Source of the DNA: Tsukamurella sp. TY48
Lineage (GTDB): Bacteria > Actinomycetota > Actinomycetes > Mycobacteriales > Mycobacteriaceae
Assembly: GCF_019656655.1 (NCBI RefSeq)
Contig: NZ_BPMV01000002.1
Location: forward strand, 682,001-746,000
Reading direction: 5' to 3'
Length of the DNA: 64,000 nt
The notes beneath the pieces are model-generated. The model saw only the letters and a program-made list of their open reading frames with translations, did not search any database and had not been told where the DNA came from. Shown here one piece after another: positions 15,157 to 24,411 of the stretch. A program made the position numbers and the translations under genes. Numbering within the stretch: the stretch's first letter is position 1; the number at the start of each line of letters is the position of its first letter.

Positions 15157-16488
15157 TCAGGCCGGTGCGCCCACCCGCTCCCACGCGGTCCCGGAGAACC
15201 GGACCACCACCGTCAGGCAGCGCAGGGCCATGAAGGCCGCGAGCCCCGACCAGATGCCCGCCAGGCCCCACCCGAAGGCGTACGACAGCCAGATCAGCGG
15301 CAGGAAGCCGATCAGCGCCGAGGCCATCGTGGCGGTGCGCAGGAAGGCCGCGTCCGACGCACCGAGCAGCACACCGTCGAGGGCGAACACCACCCCCGCC
15401 ACCGGGATCATCGCCACCAGGAACCACCACGGCACCCGCAGCGCGTCCAGCACCGCCGGATCGGTCGTGAAGACCCGCGGCAGCACCCCGCTCGACGCCG
15501 CCAGTGCCGCCGCGATGACCACCGCGAACCCCGTGGACCACACCGTGACCCGCCACCCGAGCCGTCGCGCACCGATCCGGTCCTTCGCACCCAGCGCCGC
15601 ACCGACGAGGGTCTGCGCCGCGATCGCCAGCGAATCCAGCACCAGCGCCACGAAATTCCACAGCTGCATCGCGATCTGGTGCGCACCCACGTACTGCGCA
15701 CCCGCGCGGGCCGCCACGGCGCCCGCCGAGATGAAGCAGATCTGGAACGAGAGGCTGCGCACGATCAGGTCGCGGCCCAGCACCAACTGCGCGCGCACGA
15801 TCGCCGGCCGCAGCCGCAGGGACGGCGCGGCACGCGCCACCGCCCCGAGGAAGAGAACTCCGCTCACCGTCTGTCCCGCCAGGTTGGCCCACGCGGAGCC
15901 CACCAGTCCCAGCTCCGGAGCGCCCGCGAGGCCGTGCACCAGCACCGGGCACAGCACCGTCGACAGCCCGAGCCCCACCAGCACGAAGACCAACGGCGGC
16001 CGGGGCCGTTGCACGCCGCGGAGCCACCCGTTGCCCGCCATGGTCAAAAGGATCAAGGGGATGCCGAAGGAGGCCACCCGCAGCCAGGACTCCGCGGCCG
16101 CGGCGATGTCCTCGCGGCCGGCGATCGCCCGCGTCACCGGTCCGGCGAAGATCTGCACGGCCAGCAGCAGCAGGCCGCCGACCGTGAGCGCCAGCCACGT
16201 GGCCTGCACTCCCTCGGTGACGGCACCGTCGGTGTCGCCGGCGCCGTACCGCCGCGCCGACCGCGAGGTGGTGCCGTAGGACAGGAAGGTGAGCTGGGTG
16301 GACACCGTGGCCAGGATCAGTCCGCCCACGGCGAGTCCGGCGAGCGGCAACGCGCCGAGGCGCCCGATGATGGCGGTGTCCCACAACAGGTACAGGGGCT
16401 CGGCGGCCAGCACGCCGAGCGCGGGCAGGGCCTGGCCGACGATGCGTCGCCCGAGACCGCGGGTCGAGGTGGTGGCGGCCTCGGTCAC
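15157..16488 (-). CDS. dinF: MATE-family efflux transporter (DinF-like)
   Basis: A 443-residue polytopic membrane protein with about twelve hydrophobic segments. It belongs to the MATE/DinF branch of Na+/H+-coupled multidrug exporters and is the positional homologue of Rv2836c. The WDTAIIGRLGALPLAGLAVGG start corresponds to TM1-TM2 of the family. GTG 16488 overlaps the stop of the DHH phosphoesterase gene (GTGA), so the two are translationally coupled. Substrate unknown. Confidence 0.93.
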   Translation of the reverse strand: MTEAATTSTRGLGRRIVGQALPALGVLAAEPLYLLWDTAIIGRLGALPLAGLAVGGLILATVSTQLTFLSYGTTSRSARRYGAGDTDGAVTEGVQATWLALTVGGLLLLAVQIFAGPVTRAIAGREDIAAAAESWLRVASFGIPLILLTMAGNGWLRGVQRPRPPLVFVLVGLGLSTVLCPVLVHGLAGAPELGLVGSAWANLAGQTVSGVLFLGAVARAAPSLRLRPAIVRAQLVLGRDLIVRSLSFQICFISAGAVAARAGAQYVGAHQIAMQLWNFVALVLDSLAIAAQTLVGAALGAKDRIGARRLGWRVTVWSTGFAVVIAAALAASSGVLPRVFTTDPAVLDALRVPWWFLVAMIPVAGVVFALDGVLLGASDAAFLRTATMASALIGFLPLIWLSYAFGWGLAGIWSGLAAFMALRCLTVVVRFSGTAWERVGAPA

Positions 16489-17426
16489 ACGCGCTCGAGG
16501 AAGGCGCGCACCACCTCGTCGGCCGTGCCGCGAGTGGTGTATCCGGCGGCCAGACGGTGCCCGCCACCGCCGACCTCGCGGGCGAAGGCGGAGACGTCGA
16601 CGAGGCTGCGGGCGCGGAGCGAGGCCGACCACACGCCCGGCTCCCCCTCCTTGAACAGCGCGGCGACCTCGCAGTCGTCGGCGGTGCGCAGCAGGTCGAT
16701 GAGGGATTCGGCGGCATCCCAGCGCAGGTCGCCGCGGTCGGCGGCCGAACACACCGCGTACACCGCGCCGAGCCCGCCGAAGGCGTCGAGTGCGGCCCGT
16801 GCCGAACCGAGCACCGCCGCCGCCATCGTGAACCAGGCGCGGGGGTGGGTGTCGAGCAGCTCGCGGGCCAGCTCGCGGCCCTCCGCCCCCGCCTCGAGGA
16901 GTCGGGCGGCCATGACGTGCCCGGTGTGCGTGGACCAGCGGAACGAGCCGGTGTCCGTCACCAGGCCGGCGTACAGGCAGTCGGCGGTCGGCGCGTCGAT
17001 CGGCACGCCCAGCGCGTCGGCCACGGCGAGCACCAGCTCGGTGGTGCTGTTCGCCGCGGGGTCCACCAGGTTCACAGTCCCGAAGCCGTTGTTGGTGGCG
17101 TGATGGTCGATCACCACGCGGACCGGTGCCGCGAGGAAGGACTCCTCCAGATCGCCGAGCCGCTCGGAGCTGGCGCAGTCGACCGCCACGGCCACCTCGG
17201 CATCGAGCGGGGCACGGAAGGCGTCGTCGGTGATCAGCCGGGTGATCCCCGACGGCAGCGACGGGCCGGGGTGGGTCACGGAGACCTCGGCGCCGAGCGC
17301 CCGCAGGATCCGGGCCAGTCCCAGTCCGGATCCGATGGTGTCCGCGTCGGGCCGGACGTGGCAGTACACGGCCACCCGGCGCGCACCATCGAGCGCGGCA
17401 GCGACGGCCGCGAGGCCCGAAGTCAC
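16485..17426 (-). CDS. DHH/DHHA1 phosphoesterase (NrnA-like oligoribonuclease / pAp phosphatase)
   Basis: A 313-residue two-domain phosphoesterase. The DHH domain carries [28 protein letters not shown] and GLVTDTGSF, which supply the Mn ligands. The DHHA1 domain ends in the [10 protein letters not shown] substrate-binding loop. NrnA homologues degrade nano-RNA and dephosphorylate 3'-phosphoadenosine 5'-phosphate; the mycobacterial orthologue (Rv2837c) has also been reported to cleave cyclic di-AMP and pApA. It overlaps rbfA upstream (ATGA) and dinF downstream (GTGA), continuing the infB-rbfA gene block. Confidence 0.94.
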   Translation of the reverse strand: MTSGLAAVAAALDGARRVAVYCHVRPDADTIGSGLGLARILRALGAEVSVTHPGPSLPSGITRLITDDAFRAPLDAEVAVAVDCASSERLGDLEESFLAAPVRVVIDHHATNNGFGTVNLVDPAANSTTELVLAVADALGVPIDAPTADCLYAGLVTDTGSFRWSTHTGHVMAARLLEAGAEGRELARELLDTHPRAWFTMAAAVLGSARAALDAFGGLGAVYAVCSAADRGDLRWDAAESLIDLLRTADDCEVAALFKEGEPGVWSASLRARSLVDVSAFAREVGGGGHRLAAGYTTRGTADEVVRAFLERV

Positions 17427-17893
17427 CTGTCCGCCTCGTCCTCGTCCGCCGGGAGATCGGCGTCGTCGTCGTGCTTGTAGGGATCGGCCTCGCCGGCCGG
17501 CGTCGCGTTCGCGGCCGCAGCGGCCACCCGCTCGTCCTGCTCGCGGGCCTTGGCGAGCAGCGCCTCCATGGTGGCCACGGCCTCCGGGACGGTGTCCGGT
17601 TCGAACCGCAGCGTGGGGGTGAACCGCACGCCGGTGCCGGCCCCGACCTTGGTGCGCAGCTGGCCGCGGGCCTTCTCCAGGCCGGCCGCCGCGGACTCGT
17701 AATCGGGTTCGGTATCGAGGGTCGGACCCATCACCGTGTAGTACACGGTGGCGTCGTGCAGATCGTTCGTCACCCGCGCGTCGGTCACGGTGACGAAGTC
17801 CAGGCGCGGGTCCTTGATGTCGTGTTCGATGGCGGTCGCGACGATCGTCGCGATCCGCTTGGCGAGCCTCGCCGCCCGGGCCGGATCAGCCAT
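17423..17893 (-). CDS. rbfA: 30S ribosome-binding factor A
   Basis: A 156-residue RbfA, a KH-fold factor that binds the 16S 5' region during late 30S maturation and cold adaptation. Recognisable segments are [20 protein letters not shown] and [20 protein letters not shown]. The C-terminal 40 residues are an acidic/Ala-rich extension rich in Asp, common in actinobacteria. It lies 90 nt downstream of the DUF503 gene and overlaps the DHH gene. Confidence 0.96.
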   Translation of the reverse strand: MADPARAARLAKRIATIVATAIEHDIKDPRLDFVTVTDARVTNDLHDATVYYTVMGPTLDTEPDYESAAAGLEKARGQLRTKVGAGTGVRFTPTLRFEPDTVPEAVATMEALLAKAREQDERVAAAAANATPAGEADPYKHDDDADLPADEDEADR

Positions 17894-17983
17894 CGATCAA
17901 TCCCTCACTCTCTCGAACTTGCATGCTGCGCGATTGAGCGAGCATATACACACCTTGTTACACGACTGAGACACAGTGCATCC

Positions 17984-18274
17984 TCAGTCCTCCGGACCGA
18001 ACAACCGGCGGCGCACCGACAGCAGCTCCACTTCGGGATGCCCCGCGGCGGAGCGCTCACACCGGTCCAGGATCTCGACGACGTGCGCGTGATCGGGGCC
18101 GACGACGCCGACCCCGATCACCGCACGGCGGTGCAGGTCGTGGTGGCCCACCTCGGCCGCGCTGACGGAGAATCTCCGCAGCTCGGCGAGGATGGGCTTG
18201 ACCACCGACCGCTTCTGCTTGAGCGAGTGCACGTCCCCGAGCAGCAGATCTATCTCGAGGGCGCCGATGAACAC
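17984..18274 (-). CDS. DUF503 family protein
   Basis: A 96-residue protein of the DUF503 (YlxP-like) family, commonly found between infB and rbfA. The family signature is clear: FIGALEIDLLLGDVHSLKQKRSVVKPILAEL. The start is GTG 18274, chosen because the family begins at this residue; it is 11 nt downstream of the infB stop. The function is unknown. The operon position suggests a role near ribosome assembly (inference). Confidence 0.9.
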   Translation of the reverse strand: MFIGALEIDLLLGDVHSLKQKRSVVKPILAELRRFSVSAAEVGHHDLHRRAVIGVGVVGPDHAHVVEILDRCERSAAGHPEVELLSVRRRLFGPED

Positions 18275-18285
18275 CGCGGTACCCG

Positions 18286-21100
18286 TCAGGCGCGCGGCTT
18301 CTCGACCAGCTCGTAGGTCTCGATCACGTCGCCGACCTTGATGTCGGAGTACGAGAGCGTCAGACCGCATTCGTAGCCCTCGCGGACCTCCGTCGCATCG
18401 TCCTTCTCGCGCTTGAGCGAGGTGACGATGAGGTTCTCGGCCACCACGGTCGAGTCACGCAGCAGGCGTGCCTTCGCGTTGCGGCGCATGATCCCGGACT
18501 GCACCAGGCAGCCCGCGATGTTGCCCACCTTGGACGACTTGAAGATGGCGCGGATCTCGGCCTGGCCGAGCTCCTTCTCCTCGTAGACCGGCTTGAGCAT
18601 GCCCTTGAGCGCGGCCTCGACCTCGTCGATCGCCTGGTAGATCACCGAGTAGTACCGGATCTCCACGCCCTCGCGGTTGGCGAGCTCGGTGGCCTTGCCC
18701 TCGGCACGCACGTTGAAGGCGATGATGATCGCGTTCGACGCCGACGCCAGGTTGACGTTGGTCTCGGTGACGCCACCGACGCCGCGGTCGATGACGCGCA
18801 GCTGCACCTCGTCGTCGATCTCGATGCCGAGGAGGGCCTCTTCGAGGGCCTCGACGGTGCCGGAGTTGTCGCCCTTGAGGATGAGGTTGAGCTGGCTCGT
18901 CTCCTTGAGCGCGGCATCCAGATCCTCGAGCGAGACGCGCTTGCGCGACTTCGCGGCCAGCGCGTTGCGCTTGCGCGCCGCACGCCGGTCGGCGATCTGC
19001 CGGGCGATCCGGTCCTCGTCGACCACGAGCAGATTGTCACCTGCGCCGGGCACCGACGTGAAGCCGATGACCTGGGCCGGACGCGACGGGGTCGCCTCCG
19101 TGATGTCGTCGCCGTTCTCGTCGACCATGCGCCGGACGCGACCGTAGGCGTCGCCCGCCACGATCGAATCGCCGACCCGCAGGGTGCCGCGCTGGATGAG
19201 CACGGTGGCCACGGGGCCACGGCCGCGGTCGAGGTGGGCCTCGATGGCCACACCCTGCGCGTCCATGTCCGGGTTCGCCCGCAGGTCCAGCGAGGCATCG
19301 GCGGTCAGCAGCACTGCTTCGAGCAGCGCCTCGACGTTCGTACCCTGCTTGGCCGAGATGTCGACGAACATGGTGTCGCCGCCGTACTCCTCGGGAATGA
19401 GGCCGTACTCGGTGAGCTGTCCGCGGATCTTCTCGGGCTGCGCGCCCTCCTTGTCGATCTTGTTCACCGCCACCACGATCGGCACATCGGCCGCCTGCGC
19501 GTGGTTGATGGCCTCCACCGTCTGCGGCATGACGCCGTCGTCGGCCGCGACCACGAGGATCGCGAGGTCGGTGGCCTTGGCACCGCGGGCACGCATGGCG
19601 GTGAACGCCTCGTGACCCGGGGTATCGATGAACGTGATCAGACGCTCGTTGCCGTCGAGCTCGGTGAGCACCTGGTAGGCACCGATGTGCTGCGTGATGC
19701 CGCCGGCCTCGCCCTCGCGGACGTTCGCCTTGCGGATCGTGTCGAGCAGTCGGGTCTTACCGTGATCGACGTGGCCCATGACGGTGACCACCGGCGGACG
19801 CTGCTCGAGATCGTCCTCGTCGCCCTCGTCCTCGCCGTAGGTGAGGTCGAAGCTGTCGAGCAGCTCGCGATCCTCGTCCTCGGGGCTGACGACCTGGACG
19901 ACGTAGTTCATCTCCTCGCCCAGCAGCACGAGGGTCTCCTCGTTCACCGACTGGGTCGCGGTGACCATCTCGCCCAGGTTGAACAGCGCCTGGACCAGCG
20001 ATGCGGGGTTCGCGTCGATCTTCTCGGCGAAGTCGCTCAGCGAGGCGCCGCGAGCGAGACGGATGGTCTCGCCCTGACCACGCGGAAGCCGAACGCCACC
20101 GGCGATCGGAGCCTGCATGTTCTCGTATTCGGCGCGTTTCGCGCGCTTGCTCTTCCGGCCACGACGCGGTGCGCCACCGGGACGGCCGAAGGCACCGGCG
20201 GTCCCGCCGGGACGGCCACGACCGCCACCACCGGGACGTCCCCGGAATCCACCCGCGGGTGCACCGGTTCCGGTACCACCGCCGGGTCCACCGCGGTAGC
20301 CGCCGCCACCGCCGCCGGGACGACCGCCGGGCCCACCACGACCACCGGGGCCGGGACGGCCCTGAGCGGCCGGACGCGCAGCGCGCGAGGGCATGGCGCC
20401 GGGGTTCGGACGGGGAGGCATGCTGCCGGGGGTGGGACGGGGCCCACCGGGACCGGCCGCCGGGCGACCACCCTGGGGACGGGGGCCACCCTGGCCGGGA
20501 GCCGGACGCGCGCCACCCTGAGGACGCGGACCACCCTGGCCGGGAGCCGGACGGGCGCCGCCCTGCGGACGCGGACCACCGGGGCCCGGCTGCGGACGCG
20601 GCGCACGCTCGACGGGAGCCTGCGACGAGAAGGGGTTGTTGCCGACGCGCGGGGTGCGCGGGCCGGGCTTCGGGCCCGCCGGACGCGGACCGGGACGCGA
20701 CGGCGCGGCCGGACGATCCTCGGTCGACGGTGCGGGCGCGCTCGCAGCGGGGGGCCGCGGGTGCGGCCGGTGCTGCGGGCTCGGGTGCCGGCTCCGCCGC
20801 AGGTGCGGCGGGGCGGGGACCCGGACGGGCCGACGCGGGCTTGGGGGCCGCATCGGACGACGGGGCGGGGGTGCTCGCGGCCGCGGGGCCGGGCTTCTTC
20901 GCCGGGGCCGCGGGCCCCGGCTTCGCGGCGCCGTCGGACTTGGATCCGTACGACTCGCGCAGGCGTCGCGCGACGGGTGCTTCCACCGTCGACGACGCGG
21001 ACTTCACGAACTCGCCCTGCTCACTGAGCCGTGCGAGAACTTCCTTGCTGGTGACACCGAGCTCTTTAGCCAACTCGTGCACACGGGCCTTGCCTGCCAC
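18286..21100 (-). CDS. infB: Translation initiation factor IF-2, reading frame interrupted by a one-base shift
   Basis: Encodes IF-2, the GTPase that brings fMet-tRNA to the 30S subunit. GTG 21100 follows AGGAG; the N-terminal domain begins with [20 protein letters not shown] Pro/Ala/Gly-rich linker spans about 20100-20900. The G domain has [16 protein letters not shown] and NKID, then domains II-IV. The N-terminal 115 codons and the rest lie in different frames. The shift maps to six G's at 20749-20754 (C6 on the coding strand); removing one base restores a continuous product of about 937 residues. Since infB is essential, a homopolymer sequencing error is most likely. Alternatively, translation could restart internally. 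Confidence 0.93.
20749..20754. other. Homopolymer G6 at the infB frameshift
   Basis: With six G's the upstream frame reads [10 protein letters not shown] and runs out of the IF-2 frame. With five it reads [17 protein letters not shown], joining the two halves in the low-complexity linker style seen on both sides. This is the only place where both frames give linker-like composition. Confidence 0.8.
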
Positions 21101-21278
21101 TACTCTCCTCATCTGCGAGGTCGAGGGCACTGGAAAGGTCCCGCCGACCTCGGTTAGTTACACCGATTGCCGTTCATCGCTGGTGCTTCACGGTTTGCTC
21201 ATGTCTTCAGCTCGATTCCTTCGATTCTTCCGTACGGCGGTCACTGCAAGACCTGCCGTCTTCAGACCGTTGTCAATA
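21101..21278 (-). promoter_or_regulatory. infB leader between glycerate kinase and IF-2
   Basis: This 178-nt non-coding stretch separates the last gene of the catabolic operon from infB. On the minus strand it begins with TAGTAT (21276-21281), whose TAG is also the glycerate kinase stop codon, followed by TTGACA. It ends with the AGGAG ribosome-binding site of infB. A promoter here would give a leader of about 170 nt. I cannot tell whether infB has its own promoter or depends on read-through. Confidence 0.4.
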
Positions 21279-22391
21279 CTAGCGCGTCGGGGCAAATCGT
21301 TTCGCCGCGCGGTCGCCGGCGGCCCGCAACCAGCGCGCCGGATCGGCGAGTGACTCCTCCGCGGTACCCGCGAGATCCGTCAACGAAAGCGTGTGAACTG
21401 GCGTTATCCCGGTCTGCGGGGCGATCGCGACCTGCCCGGCGACCACGACGACGGGGGTAGCCGCGGCCCGGCACCGGTCGACGATCCGCCCGACGACCTT
21501 GCCGGTGAGGGAGGTGGCGTCGAATCTCCCCTCCCCGGTCACCACGATGTCGGCGGTCGGCAGGTTCTGTGCGAGCCCGGTCAGCTCGGCGATCCGGTCC
21601 GCCCCCGACGTCGCGGTGGCGCCCCAGCACAGGAGACCGAACCCGACTCCACCGGCAGCGCCGGCGCCCTGGGCACCGACGAGCGCGGGATCGCATCCCG
21701 CGGCGGCGAGCGCGGCCGCCCAGGAGCGGAGCCCGTCGTCGAGCTCGCGCACCTGGGTGGAATCCGCGCCCTTCTGCGGTCCGTAGACCTGCGCGGCCCC
21801 GTCGGGGCCGTACAGCGGGATGTCCGTGTCGACGAGGAGTTCGACGCCGCCCGGAGGCAGGGAACGCAGATGGGTCAGATCGACGGCGGCGACGTCGCGC
21901 ACCGTCGCCCCCGTCCCGAGCGCACAGCCGCACCGGTCGAAGGCACGCAACCCGAGGGCGCGCAGCGCCCCGAAACCGCCGTCCGTGCTCGCCGATCCGC
22001 CCAGCCCGATGCGGATGCGGGTGGCGCCCTCGTCGAGTGCGGCGGCGATGACCTCGCCCAGGCCGTCGGTGGTCGCGGTCATCGGCATGAGCTGCTGGAC
22101 GAGGGCGATCCCCGAGGATTCGGCCAGCTCGATCACCGTGTCACCGCCGCGCGCACGGGTCCAGCGCGCCCGCACGGGACGCCCATCGGGGCCGGTGACC
22201 TCGGAGGATCGGTTCAGCCACTGCGGGGCCGCGGCGATGGTGGCGACGGTCCCCTCGCCACCATCGGCCTGCGGCAGGGCGATCACCTCGTCATCCGGCC
22301 GGACGCCGAGCCAGCCGTCGCGAAGGGCCGACGCCGCCTGCTCGGCATCGATGGATCCCTTGAACGAGTCCGGCGCGATGACGACTCTCAC
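21279..22391 (-). CDS. glxK: Glycerate kinase (GlxK/GK-I family)
   Basis: A 370-residue glycerate kinase, phosphorylating D-glycerate (typically to 2-phosphoglycerate, feeding glycolysis). The family starts RVVIAPDSFKGSIDAEQAA and has ADGGEGTV, GLGGSASTDGG and VTGEGRFDATSLTGKVVG motifs. GTG 22391 overlaps the stop of the isomerase-like gene (GTGA), so it is the last gene of a four-gene operon. Its presence indicates that the upstream enzymes release glycerate or a precursor such as tartronate semialdehyde or hydroxypyruvate (inference). Confidence 0.93.
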   Translation of the reverse strand: MRVVIAPDSFKGSIDAEQAASALRDGWLGVRPDDEVIALPQADGGEGTVATIAAAPQWLNRSSEVTGPDGRPVRARWTRARGGDTVIELAESSGIALVQQLMPMTATTDGLGEVIAAALDEGATRIRIGLGGSASTDGGFGALRALGLRAFDRCGCALGTGATVRDVAAVDLTHLRSLPPGGVELLVDTDIPLYGPDGAAQVYGPQKGADSTQVRELDDGLRSWAAALAAAGCDPALVGAQGAGAAGGVGFGLLCWGATATSGADRIAELTGLAQNLPTADIVVTGEGRFDATSLTGKVVGRIVDRCRAAATPVVVVAGQVAIAPQTGITPVHTLSLTDLAGTAEESLADPARWLRAAGDRAAKRFAPTR

Positions 22392-23221
22392 GCGCCGACG
22401 GCGAGACCCGGCAGCACCAGGTCGCGGTAGCGTCGCTTCATCGTCTCGACCACGGTGGCGGGGTCGGCGTCCCAGATCTCCCGATTGAAGATCTCGACCT
22501 CGATGTCGCCGCGATATCCCGCCGCCGTCACCTGCTCGGTGAGCGGGCCGAAGTCGATCACACCGTCGCCCATCATCCCGCGTGAGAGCAGCGGATCGGC
22601 GGCGATCGGTACGAGCCAATCGCACACCTGGTAACTGCTGATCCGTCCCTGCCGTCCCGCTTCGGCGATCTGATCGGCGACATCCGGATCCCACCACACG
22701 TGGAAGGCGTCCACGACGACGCCGACGTTCGCGGCCGGATGCGGTGCCGCGAGGGCGAGCGCCTGGCCGAGCGTCGAGATCACCGCCCGATCGGCGCAGT
22801 ACATGGGGTGCAGGGGTTCGAGCGCGAGGCGCACGCCGCGCTCGGCCGCATGCGGCACGAGCTCGGCGATGCGGTCCGCGAGGCGCTGTCTCGCCGAACG
22901 GAGATCGCGGTCGGGCATACCGCCCGCCACGATGATCAGTTCGGGAGCGCCGACCGCGGCCGCCTCGTCGAGGGCGCGCCGATTGTCGTCGAGCGCGGCA
23001 TCGTCGTGGTCGGTGAGGAACCCGCCGCGACACAGGCTGGAGACGCGTATCGCGTTGTCGTGCAGGATCTTCACCGCCTCGTCGATGCCGGCCTCCGCGA
23101 GCCGGTCCCGCCACAGTCCCACCGCGGGGAGTCCGGCGGCGGCCGCGCCCTCCACCGCTTCGCGCAGGGTCCAGGATTCGGTGGTCCGGGTGTTCAACGA
23201 CAACCGATCGAAATCCGTCAT
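22388..23221 (-). CDS. Sugar phosphate isomerase/epimerase-like TIM-barrel protein
   Basis: A 277-residue protein of the AP-endonuclease-2/xylose-isomerase-like superfamily (IolE/Hyi type). Conserved metal-site segments are visible: LALEPLHPMYC (Glu), VGVVVDAFHVWWDP (Asp/His) and a C-terminal GDIEVEIFNREIW (Glu). The reaction is probably an aldose-ketose or epimerase step on a sugar acid or keto-sugar (inference). ATG 23221 overlaps the DUF993 stop (ATGA) and its own stop overlaps the glycerate kinase start, so all are made from one mRNA. Confidence 0.85.
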   Translation of the reverse strand: MTDFDRLSLNTRTTESWTLREAVEGAAAAGLPAVGLWRDRLAEAGIDEAVKILHDNAIRVSSLCRGGFLTDHDDAALDDNRRALDEAAAVGAPELIIVAGGMPDRDLRSARQRLADRIAELVPHAAERGVRLALEPLHPMYCADRAVISTLGQALALAAPHPAANVGVVVDAFHVWWDPDVADQIAEAGRQGRISSYQVCDWLVPIAADPLLSRGMMGDGVIDFGPLTEQVTAAGYRGDIEVEIFNREIWDADPATVVETMKRRYRDLVLPGLAVGA

Positions 23222-24411
23222 GCCGAGACTCCGTTCAGATCGAGGTAGCCGCGCATTCGGTGCGCCGCGAGACCCGGGTCCCGCAGGAGTCCGGCCCGGT
23301 CCGCGAGCACGAAGACCTTCGACAGATGCTCCACCGACCGGCCGCTGGCCAGCCCGTTGACCATGGCGAAGCCCGGCTGCTGGCCGTTGAGCCAGGACAG
23401 GAACGCGATCCCGGTCTTGTAGTAGTAGGTGGGCGCTTCGAACACCACCCGCCCGAGCTCGCGAGTGGATTCCAGGATCGCGCCGGCGCGGTCCACGTCC
23501 CCCGCATCGAGCGCCTGCAGAGCGGTGGATGCGGCGGGATAGATCGCCGCGAAGATCCCGAGCAGCGCGTCGGAGTGTCCGCGCTCGTCGCCCACGATCA
23601 GTTCCGGGTAGTTGAAATCGTCTCCCGTGTAGAGCCGAACGCCCGGCGGGAGCGCACGGCGGAGGGCGATCTCGTGCTGCGCGTCGAGGAGGGACACCTT
23701 GACGCCGTCGATCACCGCGGCGTGCTCGCCGATCAATTGCAGGAAGGTATCGGTGGCGGTGCCGAGATCGGTACTGCCCCAGTAGCCCCTGAGGGCGGGG
23801 TCGAAGACGTCGCCCAGCCAGTGCAGGATCACGGGGCGATCCACCTCGCGGAGCACGGTCCGGTACACCGCCAGGTAGTCCTCGGCGGACCGGGCGACGG
23901 CCGCGAGCGCACGAGATGCCATGAGCACCACCTGCGCTCCCGCGCCGGCCACCACATCGACCTGCTCCCGATAGGCGTCGCCGATCGCGCTGAGGCCGGC
24001 CGCGCCCGATGGGAGGACGCCGAGATCGAGCTGATCGGTGCCGGCGCCGCAGGCGATCCGCCCGCCCGCCGCATTCGCCTCGGCGGCGCTGCGCCGGACG
24101 AGTTCGGCGGTGGCGGTCCAGCTCATCCCCATACCGCGCTGCGCGGTGTCCATCGCGTCCGCCACCCCGAGTCCGTACGACCACAGTTCACGCCGGTAGG
24201 CCAGCGTGGCGTCCCAATCCAGATCGGCCGGGGCACCGGGGGTGTTATCGGCGGTGACACGCGGGATGACGTGTGCCGCAGCGAAGGCGATCCGTGAGGT
24301 GATCGGAGCGGTCGGACGATGCCACGGCCCGGGCTCCCCCAGGCGGTGCGCGTGCAGTCGACCGTCGATGGGGAGGACCAGATCAGCGCCGGGCCCCGCC
24401 GTGACGCTCAC
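23218..24411 (-). CDS. DUF993 family protein (DapA-like TIM barrel, predicted lyase)
   Basis: A 397-residue DUF993 protein. The family is annotated as related to dihydrodipicolinate synthase/aldolase barrels. Visible features: VILHWLGDVFDPALRGYWG, GVKVSLLDAQHEIALR (the Lys is the candidate Schiff-base residue) and RLYTGDDFNYPELIVGD. GTG 24411 overlaps the dehydrogenase stop (GTGA). In its operon it lies between an oxidoreductase and an isomerase-like gene, so a retro-aldol or dehydratase step on an oxidised sugar is plausible (inference). No member's activity is known to me. Confidence 0.82.
   Translation of the reverse strand: MSVTAGPGADLVLPIDGRLHAHRLGEPGPWHRPTAPITSRIAFAAAHVIPRVTADNTPGAPADLDWDATLAYRRELWSYGLGVADAMDTAQRGMGMSWTATAELVRRSAAEANAAGGRIACGAGTDQLDLGVLPSGAAGLSAIGDAYREQVDVVAGAGAQVVLMASRALAAVARSAEDYLAVYRTVLREVDRPVILHWLGDVFDPALRGYWGSTDLGTATDTFLQLIGEHAAVIDGVKVSLLDAQHEIALRRALPPGVRLYTGDDFNYPELIVGDERGHSDALLGIFAAIYPAASTALQALDAGDVDRAGAILESTRELGRVVFEAPTYYYKTGIAFLSWLNGQQPGFAMVNGLASGRSVEHLSKVFVLADRAGLLRDPGLAAHRMRGYLDLNGVSA

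Noticed and set aside
20130-20620. Dense GC-rich direct repeats
   Set aside because: They encode the Gly/Pro/Arg-rich linker of IF-2, a known low-complexity region in actinobacterial IF-2.
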